Positions 1 through 8,055 of a stretch of 17,196 bases of DNA are shown one piece after another. Numbering within the stretch: position 1 is the first letter of the stretch; the number at the start of each line of letters is the position of its first letter. The notes under the pieces were generated by a model, which saw only the letters and a list, made by a program, of their open reading frames with translations, did not search any database and was not told where the DNA came from. The stretch comes from Verrucomicrobiota bacterium (lineage in GTDB: Bacteria > Verrucomicrobiota > Verrucomicrobiia > Chthoniobacterales > Terrimicrobiaceae), in the NCBI GenBank assembly GCA_026398285.1, contig JAPLTI010000258.1, forward strand, positions 1 to 17,196, in the 5' to 3' direction. The position numbers and the translations under genes were made by a program.

Positions 1-1133
1 GGGCCACGAGGCAGGATGGCTTCTAGGAGAATCTTGCTTACGGGCGTTTTTTTATGAATGGCCGTGAGAATGGCGCTGACGCCGCCCACGACTTCCTCGT
101 CGCTGAACCCCGCTGTAATATTATTCGTGCCAATGAGAAGGACGATAACTTTGGGATGGATCTGATCCAAGGGGCCATTCTGAATCCGCCACAGCACATT
201 TTGGATCCAGTCGCCGCCTATGCCCAGATTGACAGGATGATACTTGCCAAATTTTTCTTCGAGCAATGGCATCGGCCAGCGCGCGGTGATCGAGTCGCCG
301 AGGAGGACTAGTTCCGGTTTGAGAGTGCTCAGCTGCTCGCACTGCAATTTGTGCTTTTCCGCAAAAGAAGGTTCTATTTTCCCGTTCGCAGCAACTTGTG
401 GGGTTAAAACATCAATCGCTGGAGACAGGATGTTGCGGGGAGGTGCCGGGTTCGTGCCTGATGGGAATTCCTGAATTTCATAAAAAAGGACGCCGCCCGA
501 GGTTTTTGACTTTTCAGGCGCTCCGATGGCAACACTCACGGTATCGCCTTTCTTAAGGTGACCCAGATTTTGTTGAAACACATCAGCTAAACTATTCTTT
601 TTGAAAAGCGATTCGAATTTCAACTCGTTGTTCACATAAATCTGCAGGATGGCTCCTTCAGTAAATGACTTATTGAGTATATTTCCGTTATTGATCCAAA
701 TGTCGCCCGTTGGGTCTTCTGGGATTGTGAACGAAGCGATGTAAAAATGGGCCGCCCCGGTTTTGTTTCCTTTTACAACGATATTGGCCTTCCTGTAATC
801 CTTTGAAATGGTATGGAAGGGTGCCACTTCTTGGAGGGCTTCGGAAACGCCAAGCGCCTTATATCCCGGGAGTGTTTCATCATATGAGAGAGGAGAATAA
901 GCGCTGCCATCCCCGATTTTGCCATTCTCATTCCAGGAAAAACTCCAGCCCGGAGGCAGTGTTTTGGCGACGGAAGCATCCCCATAAATGGCGAGGGTTT
1001 TCCCCTCCTCATCGGTCTGGGCGATGGCTCCTGTGAGGACGAGCAGCGCAACTGCAAGGCGGAAAACGGTTGCGGAGACAAGTGGTAGTGTAGCGGAGCA
1101 GGTATTCCTGCTATTTCGGGTTAGGGTTATCAT
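1..1133 (-). CDS. PAF-acetylhydrolase-like SGNH/GDSL esterase, secreted; partial, 3' end beyond the left edge
   Basis: Reading the minus strand from the ATG at 1133 gives 377 codons with no stop before the window edge, so the C-terminus is missing. Residues 1-39 form a signal peptide: a polar/basic start, a hydrophobic stretch around 24-37, then AIAQ. Residues 44-225 form an unassigned domain that looks beta-rich. The SGNH hydrolase core starts near 274, with GDSITARW (nucleophile Ser281), GIGGD (about 304-308) and GTNN (Asn337). The final Asp-x-x-His block lies outside the window. It aligns without net gaps to the gene at 1874-3238, its tandem paralog; about 70 of 106 residues match by eye over the SGNH core. 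Known family members (PAF-AH Ib catalytic-subunit type) remove acetyl groups from esters; a glycan ester substrate is inferred from neighbours. The start is supported because the paralog's signal peptide has the same length. A 58-bp gap separates it from the preceding gene. Confidence 0.9.
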   Translation of the reverse strand, partial: MITLTRNSRNTCSATLPLVSATVFRLAVALLVLTGAIAQTDEEGKTLAIYGDASVAKTLPPGWSFSWNENGKIGDGSAYSPLSYDETLPGYKALGVSEALQEVAPFHTISKDYRKANIVVKGNKTGAAHFYIASFTIPEDPTGDIWINNGNILNKSFTEGAILQIYVNNELKFESLFKKNSLADVFQQNLGHLKKGDTVSVAIGAPEKSKTSGGVLFYEIQEFPSGTNPAPPRNILSPAIDVLTPQVAANGKIEPSFAEKHKLQCEQLSTLKPELVLLGDSITARWPMPLLEEKFGKYHPVNLGIGGDWIQNVLWRIQNGPLDQIHPKVIVLLIGTNNITAGFSDEEVVGGVSAILTAIHKKTPVSKILLEAILPRG

Positions 1134-1191
1134 TTTTTGCTTAATTATCTGGTATTGTTGTTTTTAATCGGGGAATTCACTTGTAAAGCAA

Positions 1192-1881
1192 CTACGCTGC
1201 GGGTTCCTGTGCGCGGCTGTTCAAGATCCCTGGTTGTTCCTGCCAAAGCTGCCAGATGGCCTCGGCGATCACCGTCTGGCCGGACTCGTTCGGATGCATC
1301 CCGTCGGGAAGATACAGATCCCGCAGCAATTTCACTCCGTCCCCGCCGGCTTTGTCCCAGAACGCCTTGTGGACGTCCACATAGAAGCAGGAATAATCCG
1401 TCGCGAGTTGCCGCTGGCATGCCAGATACTCGTCCAGACGAATCGTGCATTTGCTGGGCTGTTCGGTGGGGAGCACCGGCGGGCTGGAATAGAGAATGGC
1501 TTGGATATTCCTTTTGGCGAGTTCCGACAGAAAAAAGGCGAGGTTTTCGGAGTATCTTTGCAGGGTGACTCTCGGCTCGGACTTGCCGAGGTAAACATCC
1601 ACGGCGGAGTCGTTGGTGCCGAAAGCCATGATGACAACATCCGGGGAGTGGTTCAAAACGTCTTGCTGAAACCGCGCGCGTCCCATCTCCGTCGTGTTCC
1701 CCCGGACCCCGGAGTTGATGAATACAAACGGGATGCCTGCGGATTTTAGTCGCTCCGACAACTGGAGCGAGGCGACATTCAGATTGTCGCGATATGCGGA
1801 AATCGAGTCTCCGAAGATAACGATCCGCACGGGCAGTTGGGCAGGGTTTTTCATTTTCAAATCTGGGAGCGGGCTATTCAT
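1192..1881 (-). CDS. short SGNH/GDSL hydrolase (esterase), no visible signal peptide
   Basis: This 229-residue protein consists almost entirely of one SGNH hydrolase domain. Visible blocks are IVIFGDSIS (nucleophile Ser26), SGVRGN (oxyanion Gly and Asn62), AFGTND (Asn90) and LPDGMHPN (catalytic Asp193 and His196), so the triad is complete. Family members hydrolyse acyl esters on lipids or sugars; the substrate here is unknown. It is not closely similar to the two PAF-AH-like proteins flanking it. The ATG at 1881 overlaps the end of the upstream gene by 8 bp, which fits translational coupling. An alternative Met at residue 10 would lie just past the overlap and immediately before the hydrophobic first strand. 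Neither start has a clear ribosome binding site. No signal peptide is apparent, so the product is probably cytoplasmic, unlike its two neighbours. Confidence 0.88.
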   Translation of the reverse strand: MNSPLPDLKMKNPAQLPVRIVIFGDSISAYRDNLNVASLQLSERLKSAGIPFVFINSGVRGNTTEMGRARFQQDVLNHSPDVVIMAFGTNDSAVDVYLGKSEPRVTLQRYSENLAFFLSELAKRNIQAILYSSPPVLPTEQPSKCTIRLDEYLACQRQLATDYSCFYVDVHKAFWDKAGGDGVKLLRDLYLPDGMHPNESGQTVIAEAIWQLWQEQPGILNSRAQEPAA

Positions 1882-3238
1882 TCAGAAGTTTGTCGAGTGT
1901 GGGTTTCATGGCGTCCATCCACCTGGTGTATCCCGGGCCGGCGACATGGAGCTTGTCAGGCATGATTTCCTTGCTGATTGAGCCATCCTGTTCGACGAGC
2001 TGATCTCCGACATCCAGATAGAAAACCCGTGTGTTATCGGCGAGCGAGGCGAGCTTGGCATTCGTCTGGCGGATTTTCTCATTGTTCGCTTCTTGGATCG
2101 ACTCGCCACGCGGCAGGATTCCCAGAAGGAGGATTTTGCTGGCGGGCGCTTTTTCCTGAATGGTCTTGAGGAGTGTGGCGATGCCTTCGGCGATCTGATC
2201 AGGAGTCATCCCGATGGTGATGTTATTGGTGCCGATGAGGAGGACGATGACCTTCGGGTGCGTTTTATCCAGCACGCCATTCTGCAGGCGCCAAAGAACA
2301 TTCTGAATGCCATCCCCGCCCATGCCGAGGTTTACGGGTCGGAAGGCTCCGAACTTTTCCTGCAAAAGCTCGGCAGGCCAGCGAGCGGTGATCGAGTCGC
2401 CGATGAAGACGAGTTCAGGATTTTTTTCCAACAGAGCCTTGCACTGCGCCTGGTGCTTGGCCGCATAGACCGGGTGTGTTTTCCCATCGGCTCCCAGCTC
2501 GGGATTCACCGCGTCAAGAGGCGGGGTCAAGATGGGGATCGGCGCTGCGGGTTTCTCTCCTGCCGGATATTCCTCAATCGTAAAAAAGAGCCTGCCGCCG
2601 CCCTGAGGTGATTTTTCTCCTGGGCCGATGGCGACACGGATGGCGTCGCCTTTTTTCAGACGTCCCAGATTTTCTTGGAAGACCGTGGCGAAGCGGCCTT
2701 GTTTGCAAAGCGATTGCGACTTCAGCTCGTCATTCACATAGATTTGCAGGGTCGTTCCCTCGGGGAAGGCTTGGTTGCGCAGGTTGCCGTTGTTGATCCA
2801 GACTTCGCCGGCGGGATCCTCAGCGAGCGTGTAGGATGCGATGTAGAAGCGTGCGATGCCGTCCTTGTCCCTCATCGCGGAGATATCGAGGAAGAAGAAG
2901 TCGCGGGACATGTTGTGGCTGGGCACGTCGGGCTTCAAGGCCCCGTTCTCATCCATGACTCCATACGCCCTGGCTTTCTCAACGTAGGTCAACGGGGAAT
3001 ATCCCTTGGCATCTCCGACCTTGCCAATGGCATTCCAAAGAAAGCTCCAGCCCGGCGTCGGAGTTTTCGCCACGGCTGCATCTCCGTAAACCGCGAGGGT
3101 TTTCCCCGGCCCGTCGGCATGGGCGAGGGGCCCAGACAGGAGGAGTAGCGTAACCGCAAATCGGAAAATGGCTTTTCCTGTGGCGGAACACGAAGCGAGT
3201 TTTGTCACTGCGGTTTTCGGGTTTAAAAACTGAATCAC
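1874..3238 (-). CDS. PAF-acetylhydrolase-like SGNH/GDSL esterase with N-terminal accessory domain, secreted
   Basis: This 454-residue protein starts at a GTG (3238). That start is supported by alignment with the paralog at 1-1133, whose signal peptide has the same length. Residues 1-42 are a signal peptide with a hydrophobic core FAVTLLLLSGPL ending near AHA. Residues 45-225 form an unassigned, probably beta-sandwich domain. The SGNH core (about 274-454) carries GDSITARW (Ser282), GMGGDG (about 305-310), IGTNN (Asn338), LLGILPRGE and PDKLH (Asp428, His431). These motifs, especially GGDGIQNVLWRL and ILPRGE, are those of PAF-acetylhydrolase Ib catalytic subunits, which deacetylate small acyl esters. 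Its start lies 27 bp after the stop of the sialate O-acetylesterase gene, and its end overlaps the next SGNH gene by 8 bp. Deacetylation of an extracytoplasmic glycan is inferred from context. Confidence 0.92.
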   Translation of the reverse strand: MIQFLNPKTAVTKLASCSATGKAIFRFAVTLLLLSGPLAHADGPGKTLAVYGDAAVAKTPTPGWSFLWNAIGKVGDAKGYSPLTYVEKARAYGVMDENGALKPDVPSHNMSRDFFFLDISAMRDKDGIARFYIASYTLAEDPAGEVWINNGNLRNQAFPEGTTLQIYVNDELKSQSLCKQGRFATVFQENLGRLKKGDAIRVAIGPGEKSPQGGGRLFFTIEEYPAGEKPAAPIPILTPPLDAVNPELGADGKTHPVYAAKHQAQCKALLEKNPELVFIGDSITARWPAELLQEKFGAFRPVNLGMGGDGIQNVLWRLQNGVLDKTHPKVIVLLIGTNNITIGMTPDQIAEGIATLLKTIQEKAPASKILLLGILPRGESIQEANNEKIRQTNAKLASLADNTRVFYLDVGDQLVEQDGSISKEIMPDKLHVAGPGYTRWMDAMKPTLDKLLNE

Positions 3239-3265
3239 AAGTTTTTGATGCTGGGTGCCGGACTC

Positions 3266-5338
3266 CTAATACTTTCCCTTCAGAGTCACCGGCGGGAAGT
3301 CATCGGTGCGGAACGGGCAGGCGGGAAGCCCTGAGCCGTTGGTGAGGTTGCAAGTCGGGTTATCCGCCCATGCGTAGCGCACGGCCACTGGCGCCGGCAC
3401 CTTGTCCGACCAGGCGATCACGTTGTTGCCATCGATCTTTGCATCTGCCCAAACCCACTGCCTGTCCTCGCCGCAGATTGCGAAGCCCTCGAGTTGGCTG
3501 TTCGGGCTATTGCGGACGAGCGGCGCGGTCTCATTTTTCAGAGATTTGACAATGTAAGTTTCGGGCAAGGGCTTGGCCGAGAGGCCACCCTCCGTGTGCA
3601 GGAAGCTGAGGATGGCCTTGCCGCTTTCGATCTTCATCGAATCATAGACCGGTCCAGAAAATGGGAGCGACTTTCCGTAGTCCTTGGCGAGGGCGATGAG
3701 GGCGAGTCGCTCGCCCACGTCCTTCTTATTGCGGGGATGGAGGTCCCCGCTTTCTCCGACATCAATGGTGACGGCCTGGCCAGTATTCGGCAGCTTGAGC
3801 GCTAGGGACTGCGCCTCGCGCAACTCGGCCCACCCGCTCTCGCCGGGTATGGATGCCTTTGGCTTGTAAATTGTCAGTTGGCAGAAATAGAACGGGAAAT
3901 CCCCTTGGTTCCATTGCTTGCGCCAGTCGGAGATCAAGAGCGGGAAAGCGGTCCGGTATTGGTAGGCGCGGCTCGTATTTGCTTCACCCTGATACCAGAT
4001 GACTCCCTGGATCGCATACGGGATGATCGGGCGGACCATGCCGTTGAACAGGAAGCTGGCCACGTGAATAGGGCTGGGAGGATTGGTCGGAGGCTGCGGA
4101 GCCGTAGCGGTTTTTTCTGCCGGAATGGCGGGAAATTCATACTCAGCTTTGGCCAACCACTCGCCTTCGAGCTTGATCGAACCGCCCGAACCGGCTCTGG
4201 GGCCTCCGGTGTCCGCAGGGAATACCGCCGGACTGATTGGCTCGTAAAGCCGGATGGCGAGGATGTTTTTCCCCACTTTGACGTCTTCTGGCATGATGTC
4301 GAATGGGCCTCTTCGACGGACCGATCCCAGGCCATCGAAGTCTTGAATGGTGGTTTGTTTGAGGAGCTTGCCGTTCCAATACACGCTGTCGAATCCGTCA
4401 ATCGGCAGGGAAAGGGGGAATTTTTCCGTCGGCGCGGATGGGAGATTGATTTCCTTGCGCAACCAGACTGCTCCTGCTTGAGGAAGTCCAGGAGCCACCA
4501 CCTCGCCGGGTAATTTGACCGCCACCCAGCCGTCCGGGGAAACATCCGGGCCGGCATAAGCGGAGGCATCGGCGCAGGGCTTGTCTTCGCGGCCGTTCTC
4601 TTTGGTCCAGGCTCCCATGCCGTCAATGAATGCCTTTTTCTTTTCCGGTGCATCCTTCACTGCAGCCCAGAGTTGCTCGCTTTTGGCCTTGAGGTCGGGC
4701 ACGGTATTCAATGCCTCGGCGCTGGTCCATGATTCGCAAGGAGTTCCGCCAACGGAAGTGTGGATCAAGCCCACGGGGGCGCTCAGTTCCTTTTGAAGCA
4801 TTTTCGCAAAGAAATATCCGACGGCGGAGAAATTTCCGACCGTTCCAGGCGCAGCGGCAATCCACTTCCCTTGGACATCGTCCATGCGCTCGCTCGTTGC
4901 GTTCATTTTAACGGCGAACTGGCGCAGAAGCGGGTTCGCGGGCCGGGCCATTTCCTCTTCAGCTCCCATCGCGTCCCGAACAATCCACTCCATGTTGGAC
5001 TGGCCGGAGGCGACCCAGACCTCTCCGACCACGACGTCGGAAACTGTCAGTTTATTTTTGCCTGCCACCGTCATTTCAAACGGTCCGGGTGCGGAATCCT
5101 TCAGGTTTAGGGCCAGCGTCCACTTGCCTGCGGCATCCGCCGTGGACTTCGCGGATTGCCCGTTCAGCGACACTGTCACCTCCTCGCCCGGGTCTGCCTT
5201 GCCCCAGACTGGAACCTTTGCGGCCTTCTCCAGAACCATGTGGTCAGAAATGATGGCGGGAAGTTTAATGTCGGCCCAGGCGCAGCTGGTGGAGACGGCA
5301 GCAGCAAGCGACATGCGTAGAATAAATGGAGTTTTCAT
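3266..5338 (-). CDS. sialate O-acetylesterase family (SASA) protein, secreted
   Basis: The product is 690 residues from the ATG at 5338. An upstream extension to 5494 is open but overlaps the preceding gene and lacks a signal peptide, whereas the chosen start gives one at once (residues 1-22, ending CAWA). A beta domain follows (about 25-100), then the SGNH-like SASA catalytic fold. Visible motifs are VASGQSNMEW (nucleophile Ser114), IHTSVGGTPCESW, GVIWYQGEAN (about 445-454) and GDLHPRNKKDVG (Asp532, His534). A jelly-roll, GH2-like segment (about 270-400, with DSVYWNGKLL) is inserted, as is usual in bacterial members. The family removes O-acetyl groups from sugars. Despite the name, many bacterial members act on plant or other acetylated polysaccharides, so sialic acid is not implied. 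It starts 8 bp after the glycosidase stop codon, consistent with an operon. Confidence 0.93.
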   Translation of the reverse strand: MKTPFILRMSLAAAVSTSCAWADIKLPAIISDHMVLEKAAKVPVWGKADPGEEVTVSLNGQSAKSTADAAGKWTLALNLKDSAPGPFEMTVAGKNKLTVSDVVVGEVWVASGQSNMEWIVRDAMGAEEEMARPANPLLRQFAVKMNATSERMDDVQGKWIAAAPGTVGNFSAVGYFFAKMLQKELSAPVGLIHTSVGGTPCESWTSAEALNTVPDLKAKSEQLWAAVKDAPEKKKAFIDGMGAWTKENGREDKPCADASAYAGPDVSPDGWVAVKLPGEVVAPGLPQAGAVWLRKEINLPSAPTEKFPLSLPIDGFDSVYWNGKLLKQTTIQDFDGLGSVRRRGPFDIMPEDVKVGKNILAIRLYEPISPAVFPADTGGPRAGSGGSIKLEGEWLAKAEYEFPAIPAEKTATAPQPPTNPPSPIHVASFLFNGMVRPIIPYAIQGVIWYQGEANTSRAYQYRTAFPLLISDWRKQWNQGDFPFYFCQLTIYKPKASIPGESGWAELREAQSLALKLPNTGQAVTIDVGESGDLHPRNKKDVGERLALIALAKDYGKSLPFSGPVYDSMKIESGKAILSFLHTEGGLSAKPLPETYIVKSLKNETAPLVRNSPNSQLEGFAICGEDRQWVWADAKIDGNNVIAWSDKVPAPVAVRYAWADNPTCNLTNGSGLPACPFRTDDFPPVTLKGKY

Positions 5339-5346
5339 TGAGTGTA

Positions 5347-8055
5347 TTAAGAGTTTTTCGTTGCAGGCTGTATGGCCACTTCTTGCAGGCCTGATGCGCG
5401 ACGGAGATTCAGCGACAGGTGGCCGTTTTCGTCGGAAACAAACTCGCCATGCGGTTGGCCGTCCAGCGTCACGGCGTAGAGGGTCTTCCCACAACCCATA
5501 TTTATCAGGAGGTCGTGCGTGTCCGAAGTGGGGCCCAGGGTGCTGAGCGTGAGGCTGATCGCATCGTCCGTGCGATTAACGGATTTTTTGAGAATGACGA
5601 CGTCGTAGAGCGCCGTCACTTGATAAGGAGCAAAATAGGCCGCGTGCATCGGTAGCAGCACCGCACTCAGACCGCCGAAGTTGGGCGCACCGTTCATTTG
5701 TTCCGGGGCAATCATGAAGTGCTCGCCGAGGTAATGTTCCGTTTTTAAGAAATGCTGCCAGGTTTTCAGGATGGTTTCGGCCACCTGCCGCGCAAGCTTC
5801 GGTTCACCGGCTTCGAGCAGACCTCTCCAGAGGAACCATTGGAGAACCGGCCAAATTCCTCCATTCCAATATCCTTGAGGGTTGTAGGAAGGGGCGAGCA
5901 TGTCCACGGAGGAAATGCCAAAAGGGGTGTTGAACCGGTCAGGATCCATCATCTGCGTGATGAGGCGATCCTTGTGCGCGGTCAAACCAGCGAAGAGCGG
6001 CAGGAACGCGCAGGCGGAGCGATCTCCGGCAGATCCTTGGAAAATCACCGGCTCCACGCCCCGTTCGGTGCGGCGGGCCCACCCGTAGAGACCGCTTTCC
6101 TCATCCCACATGCGGCTTTCAATGTTGCCAGCCAGCAATGCGGCGTCTTTGCGGAATTGCTCGGCGTCCGACCCGTGTCCGAGAAGGATGGCGATATTCC
6201 GCATGATGCCGGCAAGGCGGAGGATCTGCGGCATGAGGATCAAAGAGTAAAGGCCTTTGCTCGTTAAATGACAATCTTCGGCCCAGCGTTGGATCGGGTG
6301 GTCATCGATGCCAAGATTGTAATTATAAGCGTAAGTGCTCAGAAAGCCTTCGTCATTATGATTCACCAAGCTACCAGGCGTTCTTCCGAGGTAGAAATCA
6401 TACATCCTCTTCGCTCCCTTGTAAGCTTTGGCGAGGCCATTCAGGTCCTGCGTGGACTGATACCAATCCCACAAAGCGTAAAGTGGTGTGGGAACCGGCG
6501 AGCCACAGTAAATCATCGGAAAATCATGTTCCTCATCCGCCATGAAGTAGGTGGCCTGTTGCAAGGCCAAGTCGGGATCGATTGCGGCGAGTCCCACTGC
6601 CGCTAAGCCGCCATCCCACGAATAGGGGATGGGAAAATATTTTGCAGGAACATAATAGGGGGATGGATTCCCGAATAAGCGCAAGGGATAATTGACATTG
6701 AAGAGCAGGGCATCCGCCATGCGCGCAGCTAATTCAGCGTAAGGTCGTTCGAAGTGGACTGGGGCAGGGGTGCTTTCCCGTTTTGTCACTTCCTCTGCGG
6801 CACCATCCCAAGAAATCGTGAAGGAAATGGTTCGCTCCGACTTTGGCGCGACGGTGACAGCAGCGCTCTCCATGGCTCCCCAAGGACAAACTGTAGTATC
6901 GCGTGGCAATCGTGCTGCGGGCAAGTGCATGCGATCGCGCAGGTGCGCAACGAATGATCCGGTGCCGCACTCGACGCTTGCGGGTTCCGACTCCATGGAA
7001 ACCTTGACTCGCCGAGGGGCTTGATCGGGAAGCACCACGTCGAAAGAGTTTGGAACATCAAGGGCTTTTCGCACAAAGGCATTGGCGCGAAGCTCCTGAT
7101 CTACGAGTGATGTCGGAGAAACCTCCCCTGCGTCACCGGGGAGGAGACCTTCGTGGAATAGCATTCCATCCAGCCAGATGCGGGCCATGTCATTTCCCGG
7201 GGCTTCAAGACAACGAAGTTCCAATGTGTTTTCTCCTGCGGGCAGGCATCCGATGGGCACACGCAAAAGGCGCCAATACTCATAGGAATCGCGGTTTTTT
7301 CCCCATCCGCCGCCGGGAATCGCCCAAGTCTGTGGAAAGTGAAACGTTGTAGGCTTCCCATTGATGCGCAGTTCCCAAGCCGGGTTCAGATCTCCGTATT
7401 TAATATATCGAAAATACAAAAAGCCGTCCTGCAATGAGTCGGGGAGATGGGTCTTGTAGGTGACACAATCCTCCGCCCACCCTCCGAAGGCTTGGGCAAG
7501 AACCTCATCTTCAATCCCCCATAAATAAATTCTGGTGAGACATTGGCGGCATCCGAGTGCAAAGGTTTTTTGATAGGCTTGGATGCTCTGGTAATTTTTT
7601 GCAGCTAACCACCACGGGCGCAAGGATTCCTTCAGTAACACTTTCTTGCTGTCGTCATTGACCGTGATGCCGAGTCCATAGAAATACTCACGCTCCTCAT
7701 CCGAGGTATTCTGAAACGTGATCTCACAGCGAGCGCGTTCAGGGCTTTCGACAGTGAACCTTGCCACGGCCGTGTCGCCAGCCTGATCCATGAAATATCT
7801 CAGGGAAAAGGCGGAGTAATCCGTTGCCACATCTTCCGGAATGGCATTGACGGTAGCCCGGCGATTCCCATCCGTGCCGCTTTGGATGTAGTCGAACGCG
7901 CTATCTGGCAACATGATGGTCGCAGGGTTTTTGCGTCCAATATAAATCGGCATATCGGCCATCGCGCCGCTTTGTTCATTGAGAATATGAGAAATGCCGA
8001 GGTAGTTTGGGGAAAATGGTCCCCAGGTCGTCTTGAGTGTGATATTGCCTGTCAT
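5347..8055 (-). CDS. (alpha/alpha)6-barrel glycoside hydrolase, GH63/MGH1-like, no signal peptide
   Basis: The ATG at 8055 overlaps the stop of the upstream gene as ATGA, which decides the start; an extension to 8181 is open but would run into the coding sequence of that gene. The 902-residue product has beta-rich N-terminal domains (about 1-440) with a jelly-roll-like stretch near 205-300. An (alpha/alpha)6 barrel follows (about 440-805), then a C-terminal beta domain. Barrel signatures are PIPYSWDGGLAAVG (candidate general acid Asp481), GIDDHP (about 582-586), GYWNGGIWPVLQW (about 728-740) and GEHFMIAPEQMNG (candidate general base Glu778 or Glu784). These resemble GH63, trehalase and mannosyl/glucosylglycerate hydrolase proteins, which are inverting exo-glucosidases or mannosidases. 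Exact family and substrate are unresolved. It lacks a visible signal peptide, so it should act on imported oligosaccharides in the cytoplasm. Confidence 0.85.
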   Translation of the reverse strand: MTGNITLKTTWGPFSPNYLGISHILNEQSGAMADMPIYIGRKNPATIMLPDSAFDYIQSGTDGNRRATVNAIPEDVATDYSAFSLRYFMDQAGDTAVARFTVESPERARCEITFQNTSDEEREYFYGLGITVNDDSKKVLLKESLRPWWLAAKNYQSIQAYQKTFALGCRQCLTRIYLWGIEDEVLAQAFGGWAEDCVTYKTHLPDSLQDGFLYFRYIKYGDLNPAWELRINGKPTTFHFPQTWAIPGGGWGKNRDSYEYWRLLRVPIGCLPAGENTLELRCLEAPGNDMARIWLDGMLFHEGLLPGDAGEVSPTSLVDQELRANAFVRKALDVPNSFDVVLPDQAPRRVKVSMESEPASVECGTGSFVAHLRDRMHLPAARLPRDTTVCPWGAMESAAVTVAPKSERTISFTISWDGAAEEVTKRESTPAPVHFERPYAELAARMADALLFNVNYPLRLFGNPSPYYVPAKYFPIPYSWDGGLAAVGLAAIDPDLALQQATYFMADEEHDFPMIYCGSPVPTPLYALWDWYQSTQDLNGLAKAYKGAKRMYDFYLGRTPGSLVNHNDEGFLSTYAYNYNLGIDDHPIQRWAEDCHLTSKGLYSLILMPQILRLAGIMRNIAILLGHGSDAEQFRKDAALLAGNIESRMWDEESGLYGWARRTERGVEPVIFQGSAGDRSACAFLPLFAGLTAHKDRLITQMMDPDRFNTPFGISSVDMLAPSYNPQGYWNGGIWPVLQWFLWRGLLEAGEPKLARQVAETILKTWQHFLKTEHYLGEHFMIAPEQMNGAPNFGGLSAVLLPMHAAYFAPYQVTALYDVVILKKSVNRTDDAISLTLSTLGPTSDTHDLLINMGCGKTLYAVTLDGQPHGEFVSDENGHLSLNLRRASGLQEVAIQPATKNS

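Noticed and set aside
1134..1191. A separate promoter in the 58-bp gap before the left-edge gene (TTGCTT with ATTAAA, 17-bp spacing).
   Set aside because: Both hexamers match poorly in an A/T-rich gap; readthrough from the upstream gene explains expression equally well.
5339..5494. A 52-residue N-terminal extension of the SASA gene.
   Set aside because: It overlaps the end of the glycosidase gene, has no family similarity, and would bury the signal peptide that begins at Met 5338.
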